This document shows, piece by piece, positions 8,106 through 17,362 of a stretch of 58,921 bases of DNA (positions within the stretch are counted from its first letter, which is position 1; each line of letters starts with the position of its first letter). The notes beneath the pieces were generated by a model. It saw only the letters and a list, made by a program, of their open reading frames with translations, searched no databases and was not told where the DNA came from. Source of the stretch: a virus. The position numbers were made by a program, and so were the translations under genes. The stretch spans positions 1-58,921 of the IMG/VR virus record IMGVR_UViG_3300025030_000118. One strand, given 5' to 3'.

Positions 8106-8711
8106 ATGTCAACATCTGGATTTGATCCCAAAAGAACTTACTCTGATCTAGATGATCCTAATTCTAGAAGAGCTGCTCCTCCAGTAGGTAGATTTGCTGA
8201 AACATGTGATTTTATTGGAGTGGTTGTTAATGGTTTTGGGGTTGGTATGATACAGTCTATTACTCCTATACAAAATAGACCTGTTAATCCAGTTTATGAA
8301 ATAGGAAACATATATCCTGTGGAACTAGTTCCACAAAACTTTAGCGGAACAATCGAATGTAGTAGGGTTACACTATTTAAAAATGATTTGATTTCAGCAA
8401 TATATAGAGGAGATGTTTCAAGAGGAGGGCCTCCTATAGATATAACTAAAATACAAACAATAGCTGATATTACTTTTCCAATGGATATTCAAATGATAAC
8501 AATTAATCCTCTTGGTCCACCTACTATTAGAGAATATACAGAGTGCTGGATAACTAGTTATAGGTTCCCTGTAACAGCTGGAAATAAAATAATAACCGAG
8601 AGTGCATCTTTTGCATTTAGAAGAATAACAAATAGTCCATCAAGTTCATTTGTAGCTCCTACTACTCAACAAGAGGGAGCGGGACAATTAGGACTACCAT
8701 TTAAAGGTTAA
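8106..8711 (+). CDS. Tail tube protein
   Basis: 201 residues with AGAAGG upstream. Size and position after the sheath match the major tube protein, the hexameric inner tube that penetrates the envelope. It is beta-rich with segments GFGVGMIQSITPIQNRPVNP and ECWITSYRFPVTAGNK that suit the split-barrel tube fold. The C-terminal 25 residues are Ser/Thr/Gln rich and probably flexible. The chaperone pair directly follows. Confidence 0.8.
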   Translation: MSTSGFDPKRTYSDLDDPNSRRAAPPVGRFAETCDFIGVVVNGFGVGMIQSITPIQNRPVNPVYEIGNIYPVELVPQNFSGTIECSRVTLFKNDLISAIYRGDVSRGGPPIDITKIQTIADITFPMDIQMITINPLGPPTIREYTECWITSYRFPVTAGNKIITESASFAFRRITNSPSSSFVAPTTQQEGAGQLGLPFKG

Positions 8712-8726
8712 TAACGGAGGAATAAG

Positions 8727-9083
8727 ATGAGCGAAGATAAAATGAAACTATTAGAAAAGCTGATATTGTATGGTAAAATAGAGAAAGATTTAAAAATTGG
8801 AGATTTTGTTTTTACTGTAAAAACTATGTCTGATGAAGAAAATAGAGAACTTTATTCAAATATGGTAGAATCAGAAAATAAAATCGAAAGAAGTCTAAAA
8901 ATAAGAAAAGAGCTAATCGCTAGAAGTATTACAAAAATAAATGGAATAGAAGTTTCTTATGAAGATATAGTAAATATAATTAGCAAATGGCAGTTTAGTT
9001 TAGTGGAAAAAATAATAGATTTTATTAATGATATTAGTAAAGAACAATCTAGTTTTCTTAGCGGAGAAGAAATAAAAAACTAA
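8727..9083 (+). CDS. Tail assembly chaperone, zero-frame product (XkdN-like)
   Basis: 118 residues with CGGAGG upstream. It lies between the tube and tape-measure genes and is mainly alpha/beta (KIGDFVFTVKTMSDEENREL, then KIERSLKIRKELIARSI). This fits the G-type or XkdN-type tail assembly chaperone that coats the tape measure before tube polymerisation. Its last codons form the slippery heptamer at 9074-9080. A minority of ribosomes should therefore shift -1 and make a longer G-T fusion of about 230 residues ending at 9418. Confidence 0.8.
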   Translation: MSEDKMKLLEKLILYGKIEKDLKIGDFVFTVKTMSDEENRELYSNMVESENKIERSLKIRKELIARSITKINGIEVSYEDIVNIISKWQFSLVEKIIDFINDISKEQSSFLSGEEIKN

Positions 9084-9101
9084 TAAAGACCCCCAGGGGT
9101 C
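9074..9101 (+). promoter_or_regulatory. Programmed -1 ribosomal frameshift site
   Basis: The zero-frame codons ATA AAA AAC TAA contain A_AAA_AAC (9074-9080), one of the strongest -1 slippery heptamers, directly before the stop. Seven bases later GACCCC (9088-9093) pairs with GGGGTC (9096-9101). This GC-rich hairpin is exceptional in such AT-rich DNA. The -1 frame is open from upstream of the site to 9418. Placement between tube and tape-measure genes is where lambda-like and P2-like phages use this device. Confidence 0.9.
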
Positions 9102-9418
9102 AGTTTATTTCAATAATATGTGAAGATGCTTTTTGTAATTTAGAGGAATTTAAAATAATGCCACCAGAAAGAAAAATGTGGCATTATTATAATGGTCTGG
9201 AAAAAAGAGAAAGAGAATATAAATGGAAACAAAATTTAATAAAACTAATAGATAATAACGCTGAATTTATAGCAATGTTTTCCAATCCAGAAATGTTTAA
9301 AAAATATAAAGAAAGTCAAGATAGTGTAAGTTATGTTTCACAAACTAATGAAATGAGTGAAGAAGAATTTAGAGAAAAAATGAAGCTTTATGATCATCTA
9401 ACAATTGAAAGAACGTGA
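9080..9418 (+). CDS. Tail assembly chaperone, -1 frame extension (T part)
   Basis: This frame is entered by the -1 shift: the codon after the slippery site is CTA at 9080. It adds 112 residues (KLIKTPRGQFISIICEDAF onward) to the first 118. An internal ATG at 9158 (MPPERKMWHYYNG) would give only 86 residues and has no clear ribosome binding site, so the fusion is the likely product. The acidic, helical C terminus is expected to contact the tape measure. The next gene starts 6 bases after its stop. Confidence 0.8.
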   Translation, partial: LIKTPRGQFISIICEDAFCNLEEFKIMPPERKMWHYYNGLEKREREYKWKQNLIKLIDNNAEFIAMFSNPEMFKKYKESQDSVSYVSQTNEMSEEEFREKMKLYDHLTIERT

Positions 9419-9424
9419 TAAAAA

Positions 9425-11431
9425 ATGCCTAGTGATTATCAAGATTTTACTAATCAGATAGAAGCTAGGCTTAATTTTTTTATTGATGAAAAAGAATTAG
9501 ATGAATCTTATAAAAAAATAGAAAGCTTTATTAATAAAGTTAAAAATAATTATTCTACTGATGTTTACAAAAAGACAGAAAATTATAGTTTTTTAGATAA
9601 TATATCTAAATTTGTATTTTCTAGTGTAAAAACTTCACCAATTATTAATAGTCTGTCCAATATTTTTGGAAAAAATAATAATATTGATATTGTTAGATCT
9701 TCAGAAATAGTAAGAACTATTGAAAAATCTAATGATGTTTTAAGAGACTTAATATCTGAAGAAACTATAGAAGAGTTTGAAGAAGACATTCCATCTGTAG
9801 ATGTATTATCAGTAGATGAAGATTCTACAGATAATGTATTAGAGGGTATAACTGAAGAGATTATGGATGATTCTTCAGATGTAGATTTACCAGATATTGA
9901 TCTTCCAGAAATAAAAAATCCAGATATAAAATTACCTAGTATTCCTTCTCCTGTAGGATATAATACTCCTAGTGTTCCTGAAGTTGTTCCTGCTTCATCA
10001 TCTAATATATCTGAAAATTATTATCCTACTTTTAATCCAGAAACTGATGAATTTGATTATGAAAATATAGATAGGGAATATAATATACCAGAAACTGATG
10101 AATATAAGCCTATATTACCAGAAAATATACCAGATAATTATAAAACAAACTATATTCAACCAGAATATTTACCTACTCCAAAAATGTATAATGTTGATAA
10201 GTATAATCCTATAACTTCGTATAATATGAGTGATAGTTTATTAAATACTATCGATGAATGGAATTATAAAGTACCAGATTTATTTAAAAATATTATAATA
10301 TCTTGGAACAAATTAAAAGATGAGTTTATAAATAGATTAGAGGATATGGGAGATAAGTCTATAGAAAACTCAATATTTAATTTTATTGAAATTTTCAAAG
10401 ACCGTATAAAATATGTTGGTGAGATAGTAATAGGTTCAATATCTAAAGCTGTAGATTTTGTAGGTAGTGTATTTAGTGGGGATTCATCAAAGGTATCTGA
10501 TATAGCTAAAGAGTTAGAAGGTAAACAGTATTGGGAAGATTCTTGTGGTTTTTTTACTAATGAGTTCTTAAAGAAAATGGGAGTTGATGTTACGAAAGAA
10601 GGAGTTGGAAATATTGAATGGGCTCCAGATTATGCAAAAGGAGGAAAAGCTGTAAAGGGATGGAAAGATGCAAAACCTGGAGATGTTATTGTATTTAAAG
10701 ATAATGCTTCTGTTGATCCTTATCCTCATGTTGGGATTATTATTGATCCTTCAACACATACAATTATGGATGTATCTACTGATGCAGGATATAAATCAGT
10801 TATTAGAAAAGCAGAAGATTTAACTACTTCTATGGGATGGAGTTATGAAATTAGAAGTTATTTTGAAGAAGATGAAGATGATAAAAAAGATAAAATTAAT
10901 ATCTTTGATCAAAAATATAAAGATATTTCAAATATTTCATCAGGAAATTTATCAAAAGATTTTACTATTGAAAATAATAAAATAACCATTCCTAAAATAC
11001 CTGAAGAAAGACTTGAGACTATACCGGAACTGCCTAGTAGAAAAAATATTCCTGATGTATCTCCTACTTTTATTAATGAAGAAAACAACAAAGAAGAAAT
11101 ATTTCCTGGAGTATATATTACAAACAAGGGAATGGATTTAGATCCTGTAGAATATGAAGGATATAAAGTTATAATACATGATAATAAAGATACTAGAGAT
11201 GTAGATATATATGAAACATTTAATGATGATGATAATAATAATGATAAATTTTATGAGAAAATAAAATTAATTAAAGATTCTAATAAATGGAAAGTAAAAA
11301 ATAGAACAAAAAAGAAAAAAGTATCCATCATTAATTTAAAAGATTCATATATAAATAAAGAAGATTTTGTTAAAGATATAGGATTAATTGCAAGAAGAAA
11401 CCAAGAATCTATTTTTAGTAATATGGGATAA
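9425..11431 (+). CDS. Large tail protein with NlpC/P60-like hydrolase domain (tape-measure region)
   Basis: 668 residues. The N terminus (FTNQIEARLNFFIDEKELDESYKKIESF) resembles the start of the next gene, and residues about 120-260 are Pro/Asp/Glu rich and probably extended. Residues about 355-480 look like an NlpC/P60-type amidase/peptidase. Cys374 lies in DSCGFFTNEF, AKPGDVIVF comes before His435 in YPHVGIIID. It probably cuts peptidoglycan during infection. Position after the chaperones makes it part of a tape-measure system that seems split over two genes. It lacks the long hydrophobic core, which is in the next gene. Confidence 0.65.
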   Translation: MPSDYQDFTNQIEARLNFFIDEKELDESYKKIESFINKVKNNYSTDVYKKTENYSFLDNISKFVFSSVKTSPIINSLSNIFGKNNNIDIVRSSEIVRTIEKSNDVLRDLISEETIEEFEEDIPSVDVLSVDEDSTDNVLEGITEEIMDDSSDVDLPDIDLPEIKNPDIKLPSIPSPVGYNTPSVPEVVPASSSNISENYYPTFNPETDEFDYENIDREYNIPETDEYKPILPENIPDNYKTNYIQPEYLPTPKMYNVDKYNPITSYNMSDSLLNTIDEWNYKVPDLFKNIIISWNKLKDEFINRLEDMGDKSIENSIFNFIEIFKDRIKYVGEIVIGSISKAVDFVGSVFSGDSSKVSDIAKELEGKQYWEDSCGFFTNEFLKKMGVDVTKEGVGNIEWAPDYAKGGKAVKGWKDAKPGDVIVFKDNASVDPYPHVGIIIDPSTHTIMDVSTDAGYKSVIRKAEDLTTSMGWSYEIRSYFEEDEDDKKDKINIFDQKYKDISNISSGNLSKDFTIENNKITIPKIPEERLETIPELPSRKNIPDVSPTFINEENNKEEIFPGVYITNKGMDLDPVEYEGYKVIIHDNKDTRDVDIYETFNDDDNNNDKFYEKIKLIKDSNKWKVKNRTKKKKVSIINLKDSYINKEDFVKDIGLIARRNQESIFSNMG

Positions 11432-11434
11432 ATT

Positions 11435-13624
11435 ATGTTTGATGATTTTAACGAAAAAGATATAAACAATACTATTAATTTTTCTATTAATGATCGTAGT
11501 CTTGAAGAATCATATAATAAAATTATTTCTTTTTCAAATAAGATCAAAAATGATTTTGATTCTATATCTAAAATAAAAATGGAATTAATTTTTCCAGAAA
11601 ATACTATAACAGCTCCTATAATTGATAATAATATTATTACAAAAGTAGATATTATAGAAAAAAAATTAGAAGATATAGATAAACAATTTAACACAGAAAA
11701 TAATTCAGTTGAGAAAACAACTGATAAAACTTCAGATGAGGTTGAAGAAGCTCGAAAAGATGAGATGACAAAAGAGTTCGAAAAACTCTTAGAACTTTTA
11801 AGTGATTTAAAATTAATAAAAAAACAGGATACTAAAGAAAAAACAAAATTAGATCGTGCTCAGGATTTTATAAGTAATATAAAAAAACATGGTATTTTGG
11901 GAGGTATTTTAGATACTGGTAAGACAGTTATTATGACAATGATAGCTCAGTGGATGACTAAAAAACTATGGGCGTGGGGTGTTCCATTTACTAAAAGATT
12001 AATAATGATCCAATTACCTAAGATAATATTACCTGCTTTAGAAGGAATGTTTTTAGGTGGAGGAATAGAAATTATAGTAGGTACTGGAATATTTTTGGCT
12101 CCTGCGGCAGTAATATATACAATTTTTGATCAAATTGATAAAAAAATTAAACAATCAGAAGAAGAAAGATGGAAATTCATGTATGAAAATCCAGAATATA
12201 GTAAAGTTTCTCCTGATCAACTAGAAAAAGAAGAAAAATATACTAAAAAGATTGAAAATCGTATTAAAACACAAAATGATTTATTGAAAAAAAGTATGGA
12301 GGGAACAACTTTATCAGAAAATAAACATAAATCAGAAGGTAAAAGTTTGTTTCAGGAATGGTTAGATAAATTTGATATATCTAGTAAAAGAGATAGAGAA
12401 TTATTAGAAAGAAAAAAGAATCAAGATTTACTTCCTATTAAAGAAACTTTTTTACCAGGAGAAAATTTAATAGGAATGAGTACATCTTCTTATACAGATA
12501 TAGGTTTTAATACTAAGAACGATAAACCAAATATAAATATAGAGGAGATAGAATTAGATCCATCTTCTACAGATATTGGTATTTCATCTTGGGATGAAAA
12601 AGCCAAAAAAGATTCAGAAAAAATTATTAAATCTTTTGAATCTTTGAGTAAAAATACAGTTATGTTTTTAGATACCTTTGGAATGGATTCAATTAGAGAT
12701 TCAGTTAATAATATTACAGATAAAATGTTAGATATTTTTAGTAACCCAGAAAAATATTTAGATGATATTGGCGATTTTTTAAATAAAAGTTTATCTGGTA
12801 ATAATACAGTAGATATATCTAGTAATGGTGCCGGACAAGGACTGGAAGGATATTTCTTTTCTGCTGGTGGAGTAGGAGTAGAGGGAGAATCCTATGCTAA
12901 AGCACTAGCTAGTATAGAAAGTAGTGGAGGAGATTATAGAGCTGTTGGAGTTCCAAATGAATCATTAGGTGAGCCTTTAGGTGCTTATCAAATAATGGAA
13001 TATAATGTCAAAAATCTTATGGGTCAAACATTAGAAAATCTTGGATATAAAGAAGATTCATCTAAATGGAACAGAGAGGAATTAAAAGAATTTTTTCTTT
13101 CTCATTCGGATGTTCAAGATGAAATGTTAAAATTATTTACAGAAAAAACTCTTAAAACACTTACAAAAAGTGAAATTGAAAAAATACAAAAAATGGCAAA
13201 AGAAGATATTAAAAAAGCCGAAGAATATCTTTATGGTCTTTTGGCGGCTGCTCATCTTAGTGGAAATTGGGAAAACTATAGTAATTTAAACGTAAAAGAT
13301 GTTCTTGGGACTAGTAGTCCTGAATATATAAGAAAAACATTACCTATATATAGAGAAAATAGAAGACAAAAGGATGAAAAATTAGATTTTAAATATGATA
13401 AACCACAATCAAGAATAGATAATATAAATAATATGTTATCAATGATGAATATTAAAGAATTTATCAATAACGAGGAACAAGAAGAAGAGATAGAAGAAAT
13501 AAATCTTGCAGGATCCTTAGATTCGCCTGATAGTTTTATATCAGATATGATGGACGAAAAAGAATATTTTCAACAACCAATAGCTTCATATATTAAAGAT
13601 ACTGATAATCATAATTTAAATTAG
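11435..13624 (+). CDS. Tape-measure-like protein with lytic transglycosylase domain
   Basis: 729 residues. The N-terminal 45 residues (NTINFSINDRSLEESYNKII) mirror the previous protein, suggesting the two assemble in parallel. Residues about 150-230 are hydrophobic with Gly-rich stretches (LEGMFLGGGIEIIVGTGIFL) and could span the host membrane, as tape measures do on ejection. Residues about 485-640 hold an SLT-type fold: the presumed catalytic Glu495 in LASIESSGGDYRAVG and then LGAYQIM. It would cleave glycan strands, complementing the peptidase-type domains of its neighbours. The acidic C terminus is unassigned. Confidence 0.7.
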   Translation: MFDDFNEKDINNTINFSINDRSLEESYNKIISFSNKIKNDFDSISKIKMELIFPENTITAPIIDNNIITKVDIIEKKLEDIDKQFNTENNSVEKTTDKTSDEVEEARKDEMTKEFEKLLELLSDLKLIKKQDTKEKTKLDRAQDFISNIKKHGILGGILDTGKTVIMTMIAQWMTKKLWAWGVPFTKRLIMIQLPKIILPALEGMFLGGGIEIIVGTGIFLAPAAVIYTIFDQIDKKIKQSEEERWKFMYENPEYSKVSPDQLEKEEKYTKKIENRIKTQNDLLKKSMEGTTLSENKHKSEGKSLFQEWLDKFDISSKRDRELLERKKNQDLLPIKETFLPGENLIGMSTSSYTDIGFNTKNDKPNINIEEIELDPSSTDIGISSWDEKAKKDSEKIIKSFESLSKNTVMFLDTFGMDSIRDSVNNITDKMLDIFSNPEKYLDDIGDFLNKSLSGNNTVDISSNGAGQGLEGYFFSAGGVGVEGESYAKALASIESSGGDYRAVGVPNESLGEPLGAYQIMEYNVKNLMGQTLENLGYKEDSSKWNREELKEFFLSHSDVQDEMLKLFTEKTLKTLTKSEIEKIQKMAKEDIKKAEEYLYGLLAAAHLSGNWENYSNLNVKDVLGTSSPEYIRKTLPIYRENRRQKDEKLDFKYDKPQSRIDNINNMLSMMNIKEFINNEEQEEEIEEINLAGSLDSPDSFISDMMDEKEYFQQPIASYIKDTDNHNLN

Positions 13625-13634
13625 GAGATATAAA

Positions 13635-14501
13635 ATGTCAGATGTTAAACATGAATCTTCATCATCTATTGGTAGAACTGGTACTGATAACTCTAATATT
13701 AGAAAATCATTAATCAAAGATGGTAAGCCTTTAACTGGTATTGACTTAAAAAATCAATATGATAAATTATTAGAGTCTAATAAAAAAAGATTTACTATAA
13801 AAATTGATGATACCACCAGGATTACTATGCATATAGACCCTACTCAGTTAAGAATTAAAAAGAGTAAAAGAATAAGAAAAATAGATACTTTAGCTGGTGC
13901 TATATTTCAAGATTTTGGTTTTGATCCAATGTCCATTGAAATAGATGGAACTACGGGATCTTGGTATAAAGAAGCTATAGATTATATAGATACTGTATTT
14001 AGAAATAATAATCCAGGAAATAATAATGTTGATATATATGTAGATGGAAAAGAATATAAAGCTGTATGGAATACTTTTTCCTATACTAGAGATGCTAATA
14101 CCCATATATATAAGTATCATGTTGAATTTCAAATATTAACTGAAAATATAATAAAAGATGAATCAAACTCTAAAAAAGGATCATATATAGATAGTGGATT
14201 TCTTGCTGTTATACCATCTGGTTTAGATTCTAAATCATTTATTGAAACTTCATCTAGTGTTTCATTTACTAATGATCAAATTCCACCAATAGTTTCTGGA
14301 AGAAGAGAATCAAGAGATAATGTGTTTATTTCAGGGGTTGATATAAATGATGTTAGAAACATAAATAAATTTTCTGAACAAATAGGAAGAGTATCTTATA
14401 ATTCGAAACAAATTAATTCTGATTTTATAAATGATACTGTTTTATGGAAACTAAACATGATGATAGGTCTTAATCTTTTTGATAAATATAGAGGAGTTTA
14501 G
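13635..14501 (+). CDS. Baseplate/tail-hub accessory protein (XkdP position)
   Basis: 288 residues with AGGAG upstream. The core about 50-175 (KIDDTTRITMHIDPTQLRIK, GAIFQDFGFDPMSIEIDGTT and KAVWNTFSYTRDANTHIYKY) is a pattern found in tail proteins lying between tape measure and hub in contractile tails (XkdP-like, though no LysM domain is evident). It probably links hub and tube. The last codon abuts the next ATG, so the pair is likely co-translated. Confidence 0.55.
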   Translation: MSDVKHESSSSIGRTGTDNSNIRKSLIKDGKPLTGIDLKNQYDKLLESNKKRFTIKIDDTTRITMHIDPTQLRIKKSKRIRKIDTLAGAIFQDFGFDPMSIEIDGTTGSWYKEAIDYIDTVFRNNNPGNNNVDIYVDGKEYKAVWNTFSYTRDANTHIYKYHVEFQILTENIIKDESNSKKGSYIDSGFLAVIPSGLDSKSFIETSSSVSFTNDQIPPIVSGRRESRDNVFISGVDINDVRNINKFSEQIGRVSYNSKQINSDFINDTVLWKLNMMIGLNLFDKYRGV

Positions 14502-17348
14502 ATGGAAATAGTTCCTAGTTATTTTAAAAATACTAATATACCCGATCTAGATTATTTTTCTACTGGTTATGTAGTAAAAATATATTCTAGATTTTCAGAT
14601 AAGAAACATAAAATAGCTTTTAATAGAAGAAAAGAGGAAAGAAAAAATAGTGGATATTTTGGATTAGATGTTCCTTATAAAGATATATGGGTCGATTATG
14701 ATGCAGATGCCAAATTTACTTCAGAAGATCCAATAGCTCCAATTATTAACATTATGACTAATCATAATGTTACCTCTGGTAATCATAATTGTAATATAAC
14801 TATTGCAGATCATCCAGATATTAAGTTTTTAGAGTGGTCTTTACCAGAGATAAACTGTTTTTCAATAAATAATATTAGAATAGGAGTAATGGATACAATA
14901 ACAGTAGAGCTATGGAGAAAGGGAAAAAAGAGAGAAGAAAGAGGAAGTAAATATGTTGTTCCATTAGTAGAAGAAGATGAAATAAAATCTGAAGTTTTTA
15001 GAGGATTTATTACAAGTATAACAAGATCACAAGATCCAAAAAGCGGATCGTTTATAACATTAAACTGTCTTGATCATATGCATCTTACTGATTTTAGTTT
15101 GCTTAAAATTACAAGAATACATACTATGGATTTTAATTCAGTAACTGGATTTGTTGCAGTTATTAAAATTTTACAATATTTAAACTATATACTAACAGGC
15201 ACAAATAGTGGTCTTTTTGCAGAGCTTCAAAGAATAGGAGAATCTTTAATAAAAGGAATAGATAAAGAATGGGGTAAAGTTTTTACTGAGGATCTTCAAA
15301 AAGAGTTTAAAAGAACAGCTCTTGGTCCTAAGAATTCTTCATTGTTTGAAAGTGGATCTTTTCTTGGACAAGGGAGAGGAGATACACAGCCAAGTTTAGA
15401 TTTTAATGATTGGGAACTTGGACGTATATATGAAACATTATCAAATAATCCTGATATTCCTAAAGCCATACTTGGAGATAAAGGAGTTGCAGATAAAATA
15501 ATAAAAATTATAGAAGAAAGCTTAAATAAATTTTTAGAAGGAACTAAAGAAGATTATAAAAGAGTTAAAAAACTTATGGAATATGATTGGAGATATGTTT
15601 CTTTAATTTTATCTGAGCTTACAATTTTTGAAAATTTCGAAGCAAATAATAGAACAGCAAAATCTTTACTAAGAATGATTGCAAGACAAACCATGAGAGA
15701 AGTTTTTTGTGAAGTATGTCCTACTGAGGGAGGGGTATTAATTCCTCCAAATAGGGGAATATTAAGATATAGAATAGTTCCCTGGATGGATGATCCAGAA
15801 ATTATATTTGATCATTCTGATATAATATCTCAGCAATTTACTGAAACAGAGCAGGGAGTATTTACAGCTGCTATGGTTGCTGGAGGAGAAGCTTTAGGAC
15901 AACTTAATATGGAGACAATAGGTCAAACAGTATTTGATTTTATAACTGGTAGAAATATTGGAGTATTTGCGTTTCCTGATTATTTAGATGAACAATATTA
16001 TACACGACTAGGATTTAGGATGAAAAATGTATGGGATCCTAAAATAACTAAAGTAATACAATCTGCTTTTAGAGGAATGATTGAAAGAGATTATAGTTTA
16101 AGAGAGATGTTTTCTGGAGATGAAACTGTTATAGGTGATCCTAGAATTAAAGCTGGATTAACATGTAGTTTTATAGATTCTGGAAAATATTGGAAAAATG
16201 GTAAAATAAAAGGAGATGGAATTGATGGTTATATGGAAGGAGTTTCGCATTCTTGGACTTTAGGAGGTATTTATAAAACTAGAATTACTTTAAAGTATGT
16301 AAGACAAAAAGGTAAGTTATTTCCACCTTTTGAAAAAAATGTTCAAAAAGTTTTAGATATAGAATCAGAAGAGGGATCTTTACAAGTATCAGATAATTAT
16401 ATAGCATGTAGAAATATTCCAGGATATTATTCAAGTACTATAATAAATGATGTAGATATAGAAATTTTTCTAGGTGCATATTGGAAAGCTATAAGTAATT
16501 GGTCTCCTGCTAATATAAAAGTAACTTATAATTGTCCTTTATATGGATCAGAAAGAATAGGATCTTTTGGTATGACTGTAGATCAATCTAAAAAATATAC
16601 AGGAGATAAAGTTCCATCTAGGATTATTAATGGAGATAATAATTATAATAAAATTAAAGAAAAAATTATGGATCAAAATGAATGTATAAGAATTGCTAGA
16701 TTATATACTATAGACAGTATTAATAAACTAGGTAAGTTTGGAGATATGATTCCACCTTATAGAAATATTGTTAAAAACTTAGCTCATTGTTTTTTTACAG
16801 GAAATAGAGATAATAGAGATAATATAGATGATTCTATTTTTTGTGAAAATGTTTATAAGGAATATAAAACTGCAATACAGATAAAGAAGATTGATTATAA
16901 AATACCAGATATAGATAGATCTATACCAGATAACAATAAAGTTTTTACAACTAATTGTAATAATCAACCATCTTATTATAATATAGGAGCTGATCCTTAT
17001 TCTGAATCAGATTTTTATAATAAATATGTAAAAGATATTAGAAATTTAAAATATGTAGGAGAATCTCCAGGTCTTATAAATGCAAAACAAAGAATGGAAG
17101 AAATATGTAGAAGAAAAGGATATAGTGTTGAATATATAAAAACCTATGAAGATGTAAATTATAGTATGCATGGAATAGGATGTGCAGCTGACTTTTTCAT
17201 ATACATAAAAACTAAAACAAATTTAATTTCATGGGAAGAGTCTATCCAAATAGCTCTTAATTCTGGTTTTCAGTGGATATGGGCTAATCCTGATGCCGAA
17301 AATAGATCATATAAAAAATATATTCATGCATCTTTGTATGGATTATAA
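14502..17348 (+). CDS. Baseplate hub protein with C-terminal M15-like peptidase
   Basis: 948 residues. The first about 650 residues fit the gpD/gp27/XkdQ hub by order and size (early NITIADHPDIKFLEWSLPEI). Residues about 845-948 carry the M15 metallopeptidase signature SMHGIGCAAD, exactly SxHxxGxAxD. Predicted zinc ligands are His890, Asp897 and His942 (KYIHASL). Such domains cut peptide bonds of the cell wall (D-Ala-D-Ala or L-Ala-D-Glu type). Fusion to the hub puts the enzyme at the tail tip. A Tyr/Asn-rich linker joins the parts. Confidence 0.75.
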   Translation: MEIVPSYFKNTNIPDLDYFSTGYVVKIYSRFSDKKHKIAFNRRKEERKNSGYFGLDVPYKDIWVDYDADAKFTSEDPIAPIINIMTNHNVTSGNHNCNITIADHPDIKFLEWSLPEINCFSINNIRIGVMDTITVELWRKGKKREERGSKYVVPLVEEDEIKSEVFRGFITSITRSQDPKSGSFITLNCLDHMHLTDFSLLKITRIHTMDFNSVTGFVAVIKILQYLNYILTGTNSGLFAELQRIGESLIKGIDKEWGKVFTEDLQKEFKRTALGPKNSSLFESGSFLGQGRGDTQPSLDFNDWELGRIYETLSNNPDIPKAILGDKGVADKIIKIIEESLNKFLEGTKEDYKRVKKLMEYDWRYVSLILSELTIFENFEANNRTAKSLLRMIARQTMREVFCEVCPTEGGVLIPPNRGILRYRIVPWMDDPEIIFDHSDIISQQFTETEQGVFTAAMVAGGEALGQLNMETIGQTVFDFITGRNIGVFAFPDYLDEQYYTRLGFRMKNVWDPKITKVIQSAFRGMIERDYSLREMFSGDETVIGDPRIKAGLTCSFIDSGKYWKNGKIKGDGIDGYMEGVSHSWTLGGIYKTRITLKYVRQKGKLFPPFEKNVQKVLDIESEEGSLQVSDNYIACRNIPGYYSSTIINDVDIEIFLGAYWKAISNWSPANIKVTYNCPLYGSERIGSFGMTVDQSKKYTGDKVPSRIINGDNNYNKIKEKIMDQNECIRIARLYTIDSINKLGKFGDMIPPYRNIVKNLAHCFFTGNRDNRDNIDDSIFCENVYKEYKTAIQIKKIDYKIPDIDRSIPDNNKVFTTNCNNQPSYYNIGADPYSESDFYNKYVKDIRNLKYVGESPGLINAKQRMEEICRRKGYSVEYIKTYEDVNYSMHGIGCAADFFIYIKTKTNLISWEESIQIALNSGFQWIWANPDAENRSYKKYIHASLYGL

Positions 17349-17362
17349 AAGAGGAGATTTGT

